The notes under the pieces: model-generated
Told to the model about the DNA's origin: nothing
Databases searched by the model: none
Seen by the model: the letters and a program-made list of their open reading frames with translations, nothing else
Assembly: GCF_000223375.1 (NCBI RefSeq)
Contig: NC_017386.1
Coordinates: 1 to 64,000 of the forward strand
Length of the DNA: 64,000 nucleotides
Direction of reading: 5' to 3'
Origin: Ketogulonicigenium vulgare WSH-001
GTDB lineage: Bacteria > Pseudomonadota > Alphaproteobacteria > Rhodobacterales > Rhodobacteraceae
Program-made: the position numbers and the translations under genes
Shown here: piece by piece, positions 6,798 through 16,451 of the stretch
Numbering within the stretch: the stretch's first letter is position 1
Layout of the letters: every line of letters starts with the position of its first letter

Positions 6798-8865
6798 GTT
6801 CGCCTCCCTGGATGGGGGCTATCTCGACCCCGGCAGCTTCGGCGAGGATTTCGACCGCTACGGCCACTGGGGGAGGCACAGGGGCCGGATTACCCTGTGC
6901 CAACCATCTCAAACCTTCAGAGATGTAATGGGGAACAATCCACTCGGTGTTTGTGATCGCGTATTGCAGAGCAAAGGCGGACTTTTTTTGTTCCGCAGCG
7001 AGTTCATACGCCGCCGTTGCAACATCTTCCTCTCCAAGCGCGAAAAGGCCAGGGTTCGCGATTATGAACGCATCTTCGAAGCTCCGCCCGCACGCTCCAC
7101 CATCCTGCTCTGGAATCTGGTACGCGATGCGCCTGTCATTTGTAATCTTCTCGTCTGGTGTTTTGATGAGCAAGGCAGCCGGAGATATATCGGCACCATA
7201 CAATGCCTTTAGACAACCGTTACTCGTGAATTGCCCTTGGGCGACAGGTACGGCCTCGCGCTTGTTGTTTGCATTGGGACGAACCGCATCTATGTCCGTA
7301 ATAATCAATGTGCGGAGTTCGAGGAACGTCAGCAAATCGAAGAAGCGGTGAGCATAGGCTCCGCCTACTTCCATGACGGTGAGGTATTGACTGCCGAGCT
7401 GCGGTGCTCCAGGTGCCGCATTGTCCGTTTTTCGAATAATTGTCGGAAGGAGGAGGCGTTCCGACGTTCCCTCGATCAGGACGGCCTTATCGGCAAAGAA
7501 CAGATCGCAACGGGTGAGAGTCAGATACTGATGTAGAAACTCCCGATCAGGCTCGGGCGCAGTTCCCATGCCCCGGCGAAGGTCTTTGATGATGGTCCGC
7601 CGGACGCCATTTTCGTCCGCTTTCGACAGGAAATAGCGCATGGATTCAAAGCGGGCCTCGTTAGCCATGTGCGGCGAATGCGTCGTAACGACAAACTGGA
7701 CGGGCCAAGGGTGATTATCGTTCAATTGAGTGACGAAAGCATTCGTGATCTGATCAAGTTGCCGAATGAATACCTCCTGCATCTGGGGATGAAGGTGCGC
7801 TTCCGGCTCTTCGATGAATATTAGATGCACTCCAGCCGCCGTCGGTGTTGCCTGATACTCACGAAAGAAGCGCAAGAGTTGCAGCAGCATGAATACGAGA
7901 TTACGCACGCCGAGACCATTGTAGGTTTCTGGAAGTGTTATCCCGTTCTTCCCGACATAACGGACCTTGGTGTGATCGCTTAGCAACCTCTCAACGTCAA
8001 AGCTCGTCTCAGTGATGAGTCCTGGATCAGCCAGTCCGGGGTAGCCGAACAGTTCGAAGGTGGGCAGCAGCGATGTAAGCTTGACATTGAAGTCGCTGTG
8101 CAGATCGCTTTGAATGTCTTCGACAGCGCTTTTCAACTGTTCGGCGGTAGTCCGTTTTTCAGGGTCGGTCGGATCGCTTAGTGCCGACTGAAAAAGTATT
8201 TCTACGACTTTTCCGAGAACATCTCGTTCGCGTTTCGTGTCGTCACCCAATCCACGTTGCGCATTGATGAAGCCGCCTTGTATTATAGCAGTGAGCACTT
8301 TCGTTTCGAGCGGCTTCCTATTCGTGGGATCGTTAGGATCAATCGCTTCTAAAATCGATATGTAGGTGGCAGAAACCCGCGCTCCCAGAGCACGGAAAAG
8401 CGCACTTCTGGCATTCTCTGCATCTTCTTCTGGTGCAGGGAGATCGGCGAAGAGAAATGTAGTTGCGTCGGGTCGAGGGCCAAAAGTCAGGACAAGACGC
8501 CCATATGTACAATCTGGATTTAGGTCGATGATGCAGTCGCCCAAAGCTCCAAGGTCCGGCATGTCAACGTCGTACGAAACATCAATTATTATACGAATGA
8601 CGGGAAGTGTATCCAGTACGTCTGAAACCTCCGCTCCGGCGCTGAACGCCTCAAATGCGTTCCAGAACTTCTCGTGACAGCCGAGAGAAAAATCTTCGAG
8701 ACGGAAGGTGAGAGTCTTTTCTGAGAGGAGTCGGCGGAAAAGCTCTGCAATCGATGTTTTGCCGCTATTGTTTCGTCCCACGATCAGCGTGGTTCTATCT
8801 TCGAACCCAATCTCGACGTCCTGCAGCAATCGGAAGTTTTCAATCTTCACATTGTGTAGCTTCAA
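6790..8865 (-). CDS. gajA: OLD-family ATPase with TOPRIM nuclease domain (GajA-like)
   Basis: 691 residues. The N-terminal ABC-type ATPase has Walker A GRNNSGKT (30-37), Walker B LIFIEEPEAHLHP (about 348-360) and a TTHSPH switch motif (394-399). The C-terminal TOPRIM domain shows the acidic residue in LIEGTSE (E465) and D524-x-D526 in IITDIDAV. This is the class 2 OLD layout: an ATP-gated DNA nuclease paired with a UvrD helicase. The predicted start is TTG at 8865, because the protein begins exactly at the conserved KLHNVKIENFR strand and no ATG is available. Its GC content is lower than in the conjugation genes, as expected for cargo. Confidence 0.75.
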   Translation of the reverse strand: MKLHNVKIENFRLLQDVEIGFEDRTTLIVGRNNSGKTSIAELFRRLLSEKTLTFRLEDFSLGCHEKFWNAFEAFSAGAEVSDVLDTLPVIRIIIDVSYDVDMPDLGALGDCIIDLNPDCTYGRLVLTFGPRPDATTFLFADLPAPEEDAENARSALFRALGARVSATYISILEAIDPNDPTNRKPLETKVLTAIIQGGFINAQRGLGDDTKRERDVLGKVVEILFQSALSDPTDPEKRTTAEQLKSAVEDIQSDLHSDFNVKLTSLLPTFELFGYPGLADPGLITETSFDVERLLSDHTKVRYVGKNGITLPETYNGLGVRNLVFMLLQLLRFFREYQATPTAAGVHLIFIEEPEAHLHPQMQEVFIRQLDQITNAFVTQLNDNHPWPVQFVVTTHSPHMANEARFESMRYFLSKADENGVRRTIIKDLRRGMGTAPEPDREFLHQYLTLTRCDLFFADKAVLIEGTSERLLLPTIIRKTDNAAPGAPQLGSQYLTVMEVGGAYAHRFFDLLTFLELRTLIITDIDAVRPNANNKREAVPVAQGQFTSNGCLKALYGADISPAALLIKTPDEKITNDRRIAYQIPEQDGGACGRSFEDAFIIANPGLFALGEEDVATAAYELAAEQKKSAFALQYAITNTEWIVPHYISEGLRWLAQGNPAPVPPPVAVAVEILAEAAGVEIAPIQGGEHG

Positions 8866-9050
8866 TTTTCACGCCCCCAAATATAATGCCATCGTCTAGT
8901 CGTTAGTTCTGTAATTATACATCGCGAGATGTCCGATTCGGATCGGCGCAACGAGTATTTTTGCATGGCCCTAACTGCTTATGAAGCCACGATTTTTCAT
9001 TTCCTTTCTATTTCTCTCAAATATTGCGCGGGCCGCCTGCAGGATCATCA
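8866..9050. promoter_or_regulatory. AT-rich intergenic region between mcrC and gajA
   Basis: No gene is seen here. The stretch is AT-rich, and on the minus strand it holds TATAAT-like and TATATT-like hexamers upstream of the gajA start, so it probably carries the gajAB promoter. A small inverted repeat, ACATC-gcga-GATGT (8919-8932), lies beside the first of these. No clear terminator for mcrBC is visible. Confidence 0.35.
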
Positions 9051-10334
9051 CTAAACTACTCTCGTCAGAAGAATATCTGCCCGAGGAGGAATGCCGTTTT
9101 CCTTATAATGGATCATGGCATAAGTGATGATCTCCCAATCCTTTCTTTGTTGGACTTGAGCCAAATCGACTTGCCAGATTTCCACTCTGCGGTCTGTGGC
9201 GGTATAGTGCCATGTCGTTGGTGGCGTGTGCTTCCGTCCTGGATAAAGAAGTATGACGCGGCTGGCGTTGTAGACCGCCCCATAGGACGCGAGTTGGTAA
9301 AGATCGGCTTGGCTCACATTTGGCGTAGAGCCGGGCTGTTTGCCGAGATCCTTCCATTTCGTATCAATGACCAGTGGACCTTCAGGCGTGTCAATGACGA
9401 TGTCGGGGATTAGAGGGTAGGCGCCATGTTGCAACAGGGTGTGCTGTCGACGCTGAATCGACACTGATCCGGGCGGAAGAACCCGTTGCAGCCAGCGGGC
9501 AACATACCGTTCAAACAGCATGTTCATCGGAAAGAGCAACGAAATGCCCGTGCCGTGTCCGGAACTCGTGTTTTGCCACTCTGCTTCCATCAGCATGCGC
9601 GCAAGCATTTGGGCCTGACGAAACCGCTCATTCATCCGGTTCCAGACGATCCGCTCCCTCAGGGGGGCGGGGCTGGTGGGGATGTCGGCGAAGCGGGCTG
9701 TCAGATTAGCGATCCGGCGACGCAGAGGCTCGGAGCGCACAAAGGGGATGATGCGCAACAGGCTGGCCTTGAACAGCCGGTTGAGCGGCGTGTTCTCGGA
9801 AAACTCGTCAAACCGGCAATGCAGGCGGGAAGGATCAACCGAACGGTGAACGATCTGCTGCCGCACATCGAGCGCTCCCCGCAGCTTAGGCAAAACATCC
9901 TCCTCTGGCACATAGTCGCGCGTCAGACCGGATTTCGCTTGTTCTGCAAGGCGTGTCACAAACAGATTGATAAAGGCTTCGAGAAGATCGCTCTCCTGTG
10001 CGCCCATCTGCGCGATCTGCCCTTCTGAAAGCGGTATGTCGAAGGCCACCGCAATCATCCGCACAAGGGTTGCTCGCAATGCACCGTCCTCATCGGTGAG
10101 CTTGGGCAGTATTTCCAAACTTATCCCTGGAACGGAAATAATGCCGCAAACCTGCTTGGTTTCCAGCTGCCGAAAGCCGCGCGCCAGTACGCCGTTCTCA
10201 GCCACGCCAAGCCTGCGGGCAGCCGTGATAGCGGCAAGATGCAGTTGCTCGGCTTGTCCTTCGCTGATTCCGTCGGGGCCAATGGGCAGAGAGGACCATT
10301 CCGGCAGAGAGTAATGGCTTTTCTGCTTGGGCAT
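9051..10334 (-). CDS. mcrC: McrC, nuclease subunit of the McrBC modification-dependent restriction system
   Basis: 427 residues. The C-terminal PD-(D/E)xK nuclease core is visible as IPDIVIDTPEGPLVIDTKWK (P310-D311, D324-T-K326). The N-terminal part holds the McrB-interacting region. McrC stimulates the GTPase of McrB and cuts DNA carrying modified cytosines. The ATG overlaps the mcrB stop by one base (TAATG), so the two are translated in a coupled way and in the expected order. Length fits the family. Confidence 0.85.
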   Translation of the reverse strand: MPKQKSHYSLPEWSSLPIGPDGISEGQAEQLHLAAITAARRLGVAENGVLARGFRQLETKQVCGIISVPGISLEILPKLTDEDGALRATLVRMIAVAFDIPLSEGQIAQMGAQESDLLEAFINLFVTRLAEQAKSGLTRDYVPEEDVLPKLRGALDVRQQIVHRSVDPSRLHCRFDEFSENTPLNRLFKASLLRIIPFVRSEPLRRRIANLTARFADIPTSPAPLRERIVWNRMNERFRQAQMLARMLMEAEWQNTSSGHGTGISLLFPMNMLFERYVARWLQRVLPPGSVSIQRRQHTLLQHGAYPLIPDIVIDTPEGPLVIDTKWKDLGKQPGSTPNVSQADLYQLASYGAVYNASRVILLYPGRKHTPPTTWHYTATDRRVEIWQVDLAQVQQRKDWEIITYAMIHYKENGIPPRADILLTRVV

Positions 10335-12148
10335 TATTCCCGTCCCAGAAGAGCCATGTAAGCTGCTTCAGGATATCCGCCTTCTTCCCGAAAAACATCG
10401 GAATAGCGATACCGATCCTCAGCAAATCCTTCAGCCCCCTTGGGAACCGGAATAGGGGATCGATTCAGGAAGCCGTCGCCGCCACCCAGAACAATGCGAA
10501 CCCGTTCAATGTCGTCATGGAAATACTCACGCAGCAGCGGGATGACCTTGAACGCCATGATCCGATCGAGGTCGGCTTTCGTCTTGACGCCCATAAACCA
10601 GGCGTGGCCGATCTGGGCATCCTCTCCCAGAAAATAGACAAGGCGCAGATTGAGGTTGTCCAGAATGGCTGCAAGATCGAGCGCACTATCGTCGAGCTCG
10701 ATGCCTGCGAGTTCTGCGGAATCGGGTGGTAGTTCCTCAAACACGAAACGCCGCCGCAGTGCTGTATCCAGCAGCGAGATGGATCTGTCGGCCGTGTTCA
10801 TCGTGCCAAGGATGTACAGATTGGCCGGAAGAGAGAATGCGGTCTTGGAATAAGGAAGTGTGACGGTGATCGCCGCAGGCGCTCCCCGTCTCTTGTCTGC
10901 CTCCAGAAGCGTGATAAGTTCGCCCAGAACCTTCGAGATATTGGCGCGATTGATCTCGTCAATGATGAGGACATGGTTGCCGGCCTGCTTCGACGCCCGC
11001 TCTGCAATCACTTTCAGAACGCCTCCTTCCGGTTCGAGCGTGAAGCCTGCCCCCGATGCCATCGGCTTGGGTCGCAGTCCCTCGACGAAATCTTCGTAGG
11101 TATAGCTTTGGTGGAAGGTGACGAAGCCGATGCGCCCGTCCTTGACCAGTTGCTCATAGGACGCGCGCACTGCACCCGGATCGGACGCCACCTGGCCTAG
11201 ACATATCTCGACGGCGCGTTGTGCGGTACTGAATGTCTTGCCCGTACCCGGAGGGCCGTAGAAGATCGTATTCAGTTCAAAACCGGATGGAGCTGGCACG
11301 ATGGCTTCTTCATCCAGTTTATCTGTCGAGTGCGCCTTCTTTTCTTTCGGCTTCTGCCAGACAGGCCTGAAGTCACCCTCGTAGAAATCGACGTGTGAAC
11401 CATGCTTGGCTTCAAGGCTCTTGCGCAAAGTCAGAAGTGCGTCATCGAGCTTGGCTATGCTCATAGCACCGACATCGGCTGCGGTTATGGCCCCGAAGCC
11501 AGCCAGAATATCCCGTTTATGCTGGCCGGCGCTGATGCGCTCGAAGCTGTCAGGAAAAAGCAGGAAGGGCAGGATATGGCGCAACTGCCGATTTTCGCCG
11601 TTCACCTGTATCTCGAACCAACTGGCAAATGCGCCGCCGTCCCCAAGCAGGCGTCGACGTTCATCAACAGGCCTGGATTTGAGATCCTGCATGGCGGTAA
11701 TCAACAGAACGAGCTCGCGCCATTTATTGTTGTTATATCCTTGGCCAGCCCGGCCCACACCGTAAAGGACCTGTTCGGTCAGGGCCGCCACATCTTGCGG
11801 CAAGTCCTGGCCTGACCAGGACCAAACCTCGCGGACTTTCCGATCCTTGGTCGGGGGAGAGACATCGCCACGCTGGAAGGCATAAAGTAGCCAGATCAGC
11901 TCGGCCATCAGGCAGTGCGCTTCAGCGGTTGCGTCAGACAGCTGGACTTTCAGCTTTTCAAAGAACTTGCCTTCGCCTTCATCGAGGTTCTGGACGTAGG
12001 TACGTTGCAAATCTGCAAAGTGTTCAGCGGTCCAGAGTGAGCGTCCAGGTGAAAGCAGGGAACCATCGCCGATCAGACAATCAGTGCGAAGGCGATCCAT
12101 CGTCTCGTAAAGCGGAGAAAGATCAGCATCTGGGTTATAACGGGCCAC
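10334..12148 (-). CDS. mcrB: McrB, AAA+ GTPase subunit of McrBC
   Basis: 604 residues from a GTG at 12148. This start is favoured because AGGA lies 7 nt upstream and the reading begins at ARYNPDADLSPLY; an upstream ATG at 12232 would add 28 residues of poor composition. The N-terminal about 285 residues would recognise the target, and their type is not one I can name. The motor has Walker A GPPGTGKT (298-305), HVLIIDEINRANISKV and the McrB-type GTMNTADRS sequence, followed by an arginine-rich ALRRRF. Together with McrC it forms a translocating complex that cleaves modified DNA. It is the last gene of the minus-strand defence island, facing away from ardC. Confidence 0.85.
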   Translation of the reverse strand: MARYNPDADLSPLYETMDRLRTDCLIGDGSLLSPGRSLWTAEHFADLQRTYVQNLDEGEGKFFEKLKVQLSDATAEAHCLMAELIWLLYAFQRGDVSPPTKDRKVREVWSWSGQDLPQDVAALTEQVLYGVGRAGQGYNNNKWRELVLLITAMQDLKSRPVDERRRLLGDGGAFASWFEIQVNGENRQLRHILPFLLFPDSFERISAGQHKRDILAGFGAITAADVGAMSIAKLDDALLTLRKSLEAKHGSHVDFYEGDFRPVWQKPKEKKAHSTDKLDEEAIVPAPSGFELNTIFYGPPGTGKTFSTAQRAVEICLGQVASDPGAVRASYEQLVKDGRIGFVTFHQSYTYEDFVEGLRPKPMASGAGFTLEPEGGVLKVIAERASKQAGNHVLIIDEINRANISKVLGELITLLEADKRRGAPAAITVTLPYSKTAFSLPANLYILGTMNTADRSISLLDTALRRRFVFEELPPDSAELAGIELDDSALDLAAILDNLNLRLVYFLGEDAQIGHAWFMGVKTKADLDRIMAFKVIPLLREYFHDDIERVRIVLGGGDGFLNRSPIPVPKGAEGFAEDRYRYSDVFREEGGYPEAAYMALLGRE

Positions 12149-12369
12149 GAAAATTCCTCGGAAATACTTAGATATGCAATATTCGTCTTCCGACTGGCGC
12201 GAGTCGGTCCAGCTTGCATAAGAAACCAGCAAAGCTCTTTTTGTCCAGTATACAGAGGCATTTGGGGGAAAGCCTTCCCCCTGGTCGGCACTGGCGTTGC
12301 CGACGCACCCCCATCAGCGGGGAGACCCCGCAACGCCCCCGAGAGTGAGAGTGCGGACGGGGTTTCCGT

Positions 12370-12415
12370 GACGGGTTGAGGGCTGGAAGAGAGGCTTCCG
12401 GCGCCCGTCGCGGAG
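12370..12415 (+). ncRNA. Leader hairpin, copy A (upstream of ardC)
   Basis: GACGGGT (12370-12376) pairs with GCCCGTC (12403-12409). The inner GCTGGAA (12382-12388) pairs with TTCCGGC (12396-12402), closing a loop GAGAGGC. A five-nucleotide bulge sits on the 5' side only. GGAG follows the stem at once (12412-12415), 9 nt before the ardC ATG. A GAGAGTGAGAGTGCGG segment and a small first hairpin precede it. The same architecture recurs before the genes at 13910 and 17232, with compensatory pair changes. It is probably a cis-acting translational control element. Confidence 0.6.
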
Positions 12416-12424
12416 ATCATCCCG

Positions 12425-13393
12425 ATGGCCAGACATGATCGCAGCCCCGCTGACGGTGGCGCGCGCAGCAACCTTTACGACGACATCACCAACAAGATCA
12501 TCGCCGAGCTGGAGCAAGGGCGTCTACCCTGGGTCCAGCCCTGGGGTGCGGCGCCCGATACCGCCCCGCTGGGCCTGCCGAGAAATGCGTCAACCGGCCG
12601 GTCCTATTCCGGCATCAATATCCTGATCCTCTGGGGCGCTGTCATCCAGCATGGTTACCCTGGTCAATCGTGGCTGACGTTCCGTCAGGCGCTTTCGCTG
12701 GGTGGCAATGTCCGGAAGGGCGAACGCGGCACCACTGTCGTTTATGCCGACCGTTTCACCCCCGAGGACGAAAAGCGCCGTGCCCGCGATAAAGGTGAGG
12801 ACGCGCATGCCATTCCGTTCCTGAAGCGGTTCACGGTCTTTAACGCCGCACAATGCGATGGTCTGCCTGATGACATCACCGCAGTCGCGCCGCCACCGCC
12901 GCCGGGCCTGATCGAACCTCGGGTCGAGGCGTTGATCCGGGCCACCGGCATCGAGTTCCGTATCGGTGGTAATCGCGCCTTCTATATGCCGTCGCTCGAC
13001 TATGTGCAGGTGCCGCCTCCGCAAGCCTATTTCGAGCCGATCAACTGGCACCGGACGGCCCTGCACGAGCTGGGTCACGCCAGCGGCCATCACAGCCGCC
13101 TCAACCGCAATCTGACCGGCTCGTTCGGCTCGAAGAAATATGCCTTTGAGGAAATGATTGCAGAACAGACTGCGGCTTTCAGCTGCGCCGCGCTCGGGAT
13201 CGTGCCGACCGTGCGTCATGCCGACTATATCGGGTCGTGGCTGGAGGTCATGCGCGAGGATTCCCGCGCCATCGTCCGCGCGGCCTCGCAGGCCAGCAAG
13301 GCGGCGGACTGGCTGCTGTCGCATCTGCCGGCCGAGGACGCCGGGGAGCCGGATGCCAGCGTAACCGAGACCGACCGGAGGGCTGCGGCATGA
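12425..13393 (+). CDS. ardC: ArdC-like antirestriction protein with zincin metallopeptidase domain
   Basis: 322 residues. The N-terminal ArdC single-stranded-DNA-binding domain (about 15-140, with NIYD-like NLYDDITNKIIAELEQG and GINILILW) is followed by a zincin-like domain with HELGH (TALHELGHASGHHSRLNR) and a downstream glutamate in YAFEEMIAEQTAA. ArdC proteins of conjugative plasmids and ICEs protect incoming single-stranded DNA against host restriction. The gene is first in the plus-strand maintenance block and lies behind leader hairpin copy A. It overlaps the next gene by 4 bp. Confidence 0.9.
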   Translation: MARHDRSPADGGARSNLYDDITNKIIAELEQGRLPWVQPWGAAPDTAPLGLPRNASTGRSYSGINILILWGAVIQHGYPGQSWLTFRQALSLGGNVRKGERGTTVVYADRFTPEDEKRRARDKGEDAHAIPFLKRFTVFNAAQCDGLPDDITAVAPPPPPGLIEPRVEALIRATGIEFRIGGNRAFYMPSLDYVQVPPPQAYFEPINWHRTALHELGHASGHHSRLNRNLTGSFGSKKYAFEEMIAEQTAAFSCAALGIVPTVRHADYIGSWLEVMREDSRAIVRAASQASKAADWLLSHLPAEDAGEPDASVTETDRRAAA

Positions 13394-13785
13394 TCCTCCT
13401 GACCGGCACACAGCGCGACCGTCTGCTGGCCAATGGTCGCCAGCGCGATCAGGATCACATCCCGGTCGTGAAGTTCTTCAACCCACTCGGTGAAGGCGTC
13501 TGGCTCGCCACCGAACTGGATGACGATGGCGACATCATGTTCGGCCTGGCCGATCTCGGCTATCCCGAACTGGGGTCATGGAGCCTGAGCGAGATGCAGT
13601 CAGTCCGGCTGCCCTTTGGCATGGGCATTGAGCGCGATCTGCTGTTCACCGGGGATTTCCCGATCTCGGTCTGGGCCGAGGCCGCCCGTGAAACCGGCAG
13701 CATCCGCGCCGCCGAGCGTCTGCTCTACCGCGTCGGCGCGGGCTTTTCCCGTACATCCGCCGATACAGAAAACCGGAGTGCCTGA
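13390..13785 (+). CDS. DUF2958 family protein
   Basis: 131 residues (MILLTGTQRDRLLANGRQ, then HIPVVKFFNPLGEGVWLATELDDDGD). DUF2958 proteins are small conserved ICE/plasmid proteins, nearly always beside ArdC and ParB-like genes, with no established biochemical role. The ATG at 13390 overlaps the ardC stop (ATGA); this is the real start even though the frame is open further upstream. Cotranscribed with ardC. Confidence 0.85.
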   Translation: MILLTGTQRDRLLANGRQRDQDHIPVVKFFNPLGEGVWLATELDDDGDIMFGLADLGYPELGSWSLSEMQSVRLPFGMGIERDLLFTGDFPISVWAEAARETGSIRAAERLLYRVGAGFSRTSADTENRSA

Positions 13786-13853
13786 TTTCCGGGTTTCAGG
13801 TTCTGCGGCTGGCGTCGCTCTCTTCAGAGGAAGAGGGCGGCGCTTCGCTTCGT

Positions 13854-13901
13854 GACGGGCTGATAGCCGGAGAGAGAGGCTCACCGGCGTCCGTCATGGA
13901 G
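13854..13901 (+). ncRNA. Leader hairpin, copy B (upstream of the ParB-like gene)
   Basis: GACGGGC (13854-13860) pairs with GTCCGTC (13889-13895), and GCCGG (13866-13870) pairs with CCGGC (13884-13888). The loop again contains GAGAGAGGC. Compared with copy A the outer last pair is C-G instead of T.G, and the inner third pair is C-G instead of T.G, so pairing is kept while sequence changes. GGAG (13898-13901) lies 8 nt before the ATG at 13910. Confidence 0.6.
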
Positions 13902-13909
13902 TCACTGAC

Positions 13910-16048
13910 ATGGCCACTGCCGTTCAGAAGATCACGCTGTCGTCCTCGCGCGACATTCCCTTCAACAAGCTGGTGCTCAGCCAGTCCAACGTCCGGCGCG
14001 TCAAGGCCGGGATCTCGGTCGAGGAACTGGCCGAGTCCATCGCCCGTCGCGGCCTGATCCAGTCCCTGCATGTCCGCCCGGTCGTGGATGCCGAGGGGAA
14101 GGAAACCGGCATGTTCGAGGTGCCCGCCGGCGGTCGCCGTTTCCGCGCGCTGGAACTGCTGGTCAAGCAGAAGCGCCTCGCCAAAATTGCGCCGGTTCCG
14201 TGTGTGGTGTCGGAGGCCAGCGCCGATCTGCTGATCGACGAGGTTTCGCTCGCCGAGAACATCGAGCGTGCTCCGCTGCATCCGCTGGATCAGTTCCGCG
14301 CTTTCCATGCCATGCGCGAAAAGGGCATGACCGAGGAAGCCATCGCCGCCGCGTTCTTCGTGGATGCCAAGGTGGTGAAGCAGCGCCTGCGTCTGGTTTC
14401 GGTCTCACCGGCATTGCTCGACATCTATGCCGAGGACGGCATGACGCTGGAACAGCTCATGGCCTTCACCGTCAGTTCTGACCATGCGCGTCAGGAGCAA
14501 GTCTGGGAAGCGATCAAGGATGGCTGGCAGAAGGAACCCTACCACATCCGGCGCTTGCTGACCGAAACCACGGTCCGCGCCGCCGACAAGCGGGCAGTGT
14601 TTGTCGGAATTGCCGCCTATGAGGAGGCTGGCGGCTGCGTGCTGCGCGATCTCTTTCAGCAGGACGATGGTGGCTGGCTGCAAGATCCGGTGCTGCTCGA
14701 CCGGCTGGTGGGCGAAAAACTGAAGGCCGAGGCCGAAGCCATCGCCGCAGAGGGCTGGAAGTGGATCGAGGTCGCCATCACCTTTCCCTACGGTCACGAT
14801 CATGGCCTTCGTCAGATTGTCGGCACTACGGTCGATCTGAGCGAAGAGGAACGCGCCACCCGCGAGGCATTGCGTGACGAATATGACCGGCTCGAAGCAG
14901 AATATGGCGAGGCTGACGAACTGCCTGACGAGATCGACGCCCGCCTCGGTGAGATCGAACAGGCGCTGGAAACCTTCGAGCGCCGCCCGATGACCTTCGA
15001 GCCGGAACAGATCGGCATGGCGGGTGTCTTCATCAGCATCGACACCGATGGCGCATTGCTGATCGAACGCGGGTATGTTCGCGCCGAGGACGAAACGCCT
15101 GCGGAACCGGAGGCTGAGATCATTGACCCGGAAACCGGCGAGGTGATCCAGCGGGCTGAACCGGAGGTGAGCCGCATGCATGCGGTTATCACGCTGGGCG
15201 GCCAGCCGGTCGAAACGGAGGAGGAAGACGAGGCCGACACCATCAAGCCGCTGCCCGATCGTCTGGTCAGCGAACTGACCGCGCATCGCACGCTGGCGCT
15301 GCGGGATGCGGTGGCGGTGAACCCGCATGTCGCCATGACGGCACTGCTCCACCGACTGGTCATGGATCGCTTCATGCCGCATTCCAGCAAAGGATGCCTC
15401 GAAGCGCAGGTCCGAAAAGTGGATCTGCCCGCACAGGCCGAAGATCTGCGCGATAGCGCCTCAGCCAAGGCCATTGCAGACCGGCACGAACGCTGGGGCG
15501 ATCATGTCCCGGCAGACGATGCCGCTCTCTGGGATTGGCTGACCGATCTGGACGATGGTTCGCGCATGGATCTGCTCGCCCATTGCGTCAGCTACGGTAT
15601 CAACGCGCTCTATGAAAAGCCCAACCCCCATAGCGGCACGGGCGTCAGTCAGCACGGGCTGAACATCCGCTTGTCACAAGCTGATCGGCTGGCCCGTTCG
15701 ACCGGCCTCGACATGGTGGTCGTGGGCTGGCGGCCTACAGTTGGCAATTATCTAGGCCGCGTGACCAAGCCGCGTATCCTTGAAGCTGTGCGCGAAGGGG
15801 CCGGAGACCGGGCCGCCGATCTGATCGGGCACCTCAAGAAGGGCGACATGGCCAAGGAAGCCGAACGCCTACTGGCCGAGACTGGCTGGCTGCCTGAGCC
15901 GCTGCGCATGGTGGACGATGGTATCGAAGTCGATCCGACATCGGGCGCTGCGGCGGAAGTCGACGATCTGCCCGATTTCCTCTCCAGCGATGGCGAGGAC
16001 GACCCGGCTGACGACGAGGAAGAACAGCATATGGTCGCTGCTGAATAG
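13910..16048 (+). CDS. ParB/Spo0J-like nuclease/partition domain protein
   Basis: 712 residues. The N-terminal ParB domain is clear (PFNKLVLSQSNVRR, VEELAESIARRGLIQSLHVRP, FEVPAGGRRFRAL, LAENIERAPLHPLDQ), followed by a helix-turn-helix (EEAIAAAFFVDAKVVKQRLRL). The remaining about 450 residues are acidic and specific to mobile elements, with no named domain. Such long ParB-like proteins are standard on these ICEs and are distinct from a chromosomal ParB. They may act in DNA binding, nicking or maintenance. It lies away from parA (31980), so partner status is uncertain. It is expressed behind leader copy B and followed by a hairpin at 16057. Confidence 0.85.
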   Translation: MATAVQKITLSSSRDIPFNKLVLSQSNVRRVKAGISVEELAESIARRGLIQSLHVRPVVDAEGKETGMFEVPAGGRRFRALELLVKQKRLAKIAPVPCVVSEASADLLIDEVSLAENIERAPLHPLDQFRAFHAMREKGMTEEAIAAAFFVDAKVVKQRLRLVSVSPALLDIYAEDGMTLEQLMAFTVSSDHARQEQVWEAIKDGWQKEPYHIRRLLTETTVRAADKRAVFVGIAAYEEAGGCVLRDLFQQDDGGWLQDPVLLDRLVGEKLKAEAEAIAAEGWKWIEVAITFPYGHDHGLRQIVGTTVDLSEEERATREALRDEYDRLEAEYGEADELPDEIDARLGEIEQALETFERRPMTFEPEQIGMAGVFISIDTDGALLIERGYVRAEDETPAEPEAEIIDPETGEVIQRAEPEVSRMHAVITLGGQPVETEEEDEADTIKPLPDRLVSELTAHRTLALRDAVAVNPHVAMTALLHRLVMDRFMPHSSKGCLEAQVRKVDLPAQAEDLRDSASAKAIADRHERWGDHVPADDAALWDWLTDLDDGSRMDLLAHCVSYGINALYEKPNPHSGTGVSQHGLNIRLSQADRLARSTGLDMVVVGWRPTVGNYLGRVTKPRILEAVREGAGDRAADLIGHLKKGDMAKEAERLLAETGWLPEPLRMVDDGIEVDPTSGAAAEVDDLPDFLSSDGEDDPADDEEEQHMVAAE

Positions 16049-16056
16049 CACTCATG

Positions 16057-16080
16057 CGGGGCGGCTTCGGTCGCCCCGTT
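16057..16080 (+). terminator. Hairpin after the ParB-like gene
   Basis: CGGGGCG (16057-16063) pairs with CGCCCCG (16072-16078) around an 8-nt loop containing TTCG. Only a short T run follows, so it may be a weak terminator or attenuator. A second hairpin, GCCCG (16105-16109) with CGGGC (16121-16125) and T5, follows 27 bp later, right before the next gene. Confidence 0.5.
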
Positions 16081-16145
16081 TACTACCCTCCGTTTCCGTA
16101 ACTCGCCCGGTCCTCGTGATCGGGCTTTTTCTTTGGAGAGCCGCC

Positions 16146-16451
16146 ATGGCTGCCAGCATCAGCATTGACGAAATCATCGCCCAGGATCGGGAGAACCGTC
16201 CGATTGAGCGCACGCTGCCCTGGGAGGAAACCCGCGACGGCATCACCGTCGTCGTGGAACCAAAGCCCCATTGGGCCGAAGAAATGCGGGTGTTCCGGCT
16301 CGATGCCCGTGAATATTGCCGCTACGCCGAATGGACTGCCCATGGCGGCCGCGCGCGCTTCTATGGTCATGTCGACACATCGGGCGACGATCTGATGATG
16401 AAAGCACGCGCCATGATCGCCCGCGAAATTGCCGATGGGCTTTGGAGCTGA
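16146..16451 (+). CDS. Conserved small ICE protein of unknown function
   Basis: 101 residues (MAASISIDEIIAQDRENRP, RFYGHVDTSGDDLMMKARAMIAREIADGLWS). No recognised domain. The ATG at 16146 has GGAG 9 nt upstream and directly follows the GCCCG/CGGGC hairpin with a T run, which looks like a transcriptional attenuator. High GC and codon use like its neighbours indicate an old member of the element backbone. Confidence 0.65.
   Translation: MAASISIDEIIAQDRENRPIERTLPWEETRDGITVVVEPKPHWAEEMRVFRLDAREYCRYAEWTAHGGRARFYGHVDTSGDDLMMKARAMIAREIADGLWS

Noticed and set aside
14405..15382. 325-codon ORF antisense to the ParB-like gene
   Set aside because: Shadow frame in a GC-rich gene, with no recognisable domain or initiation signal.
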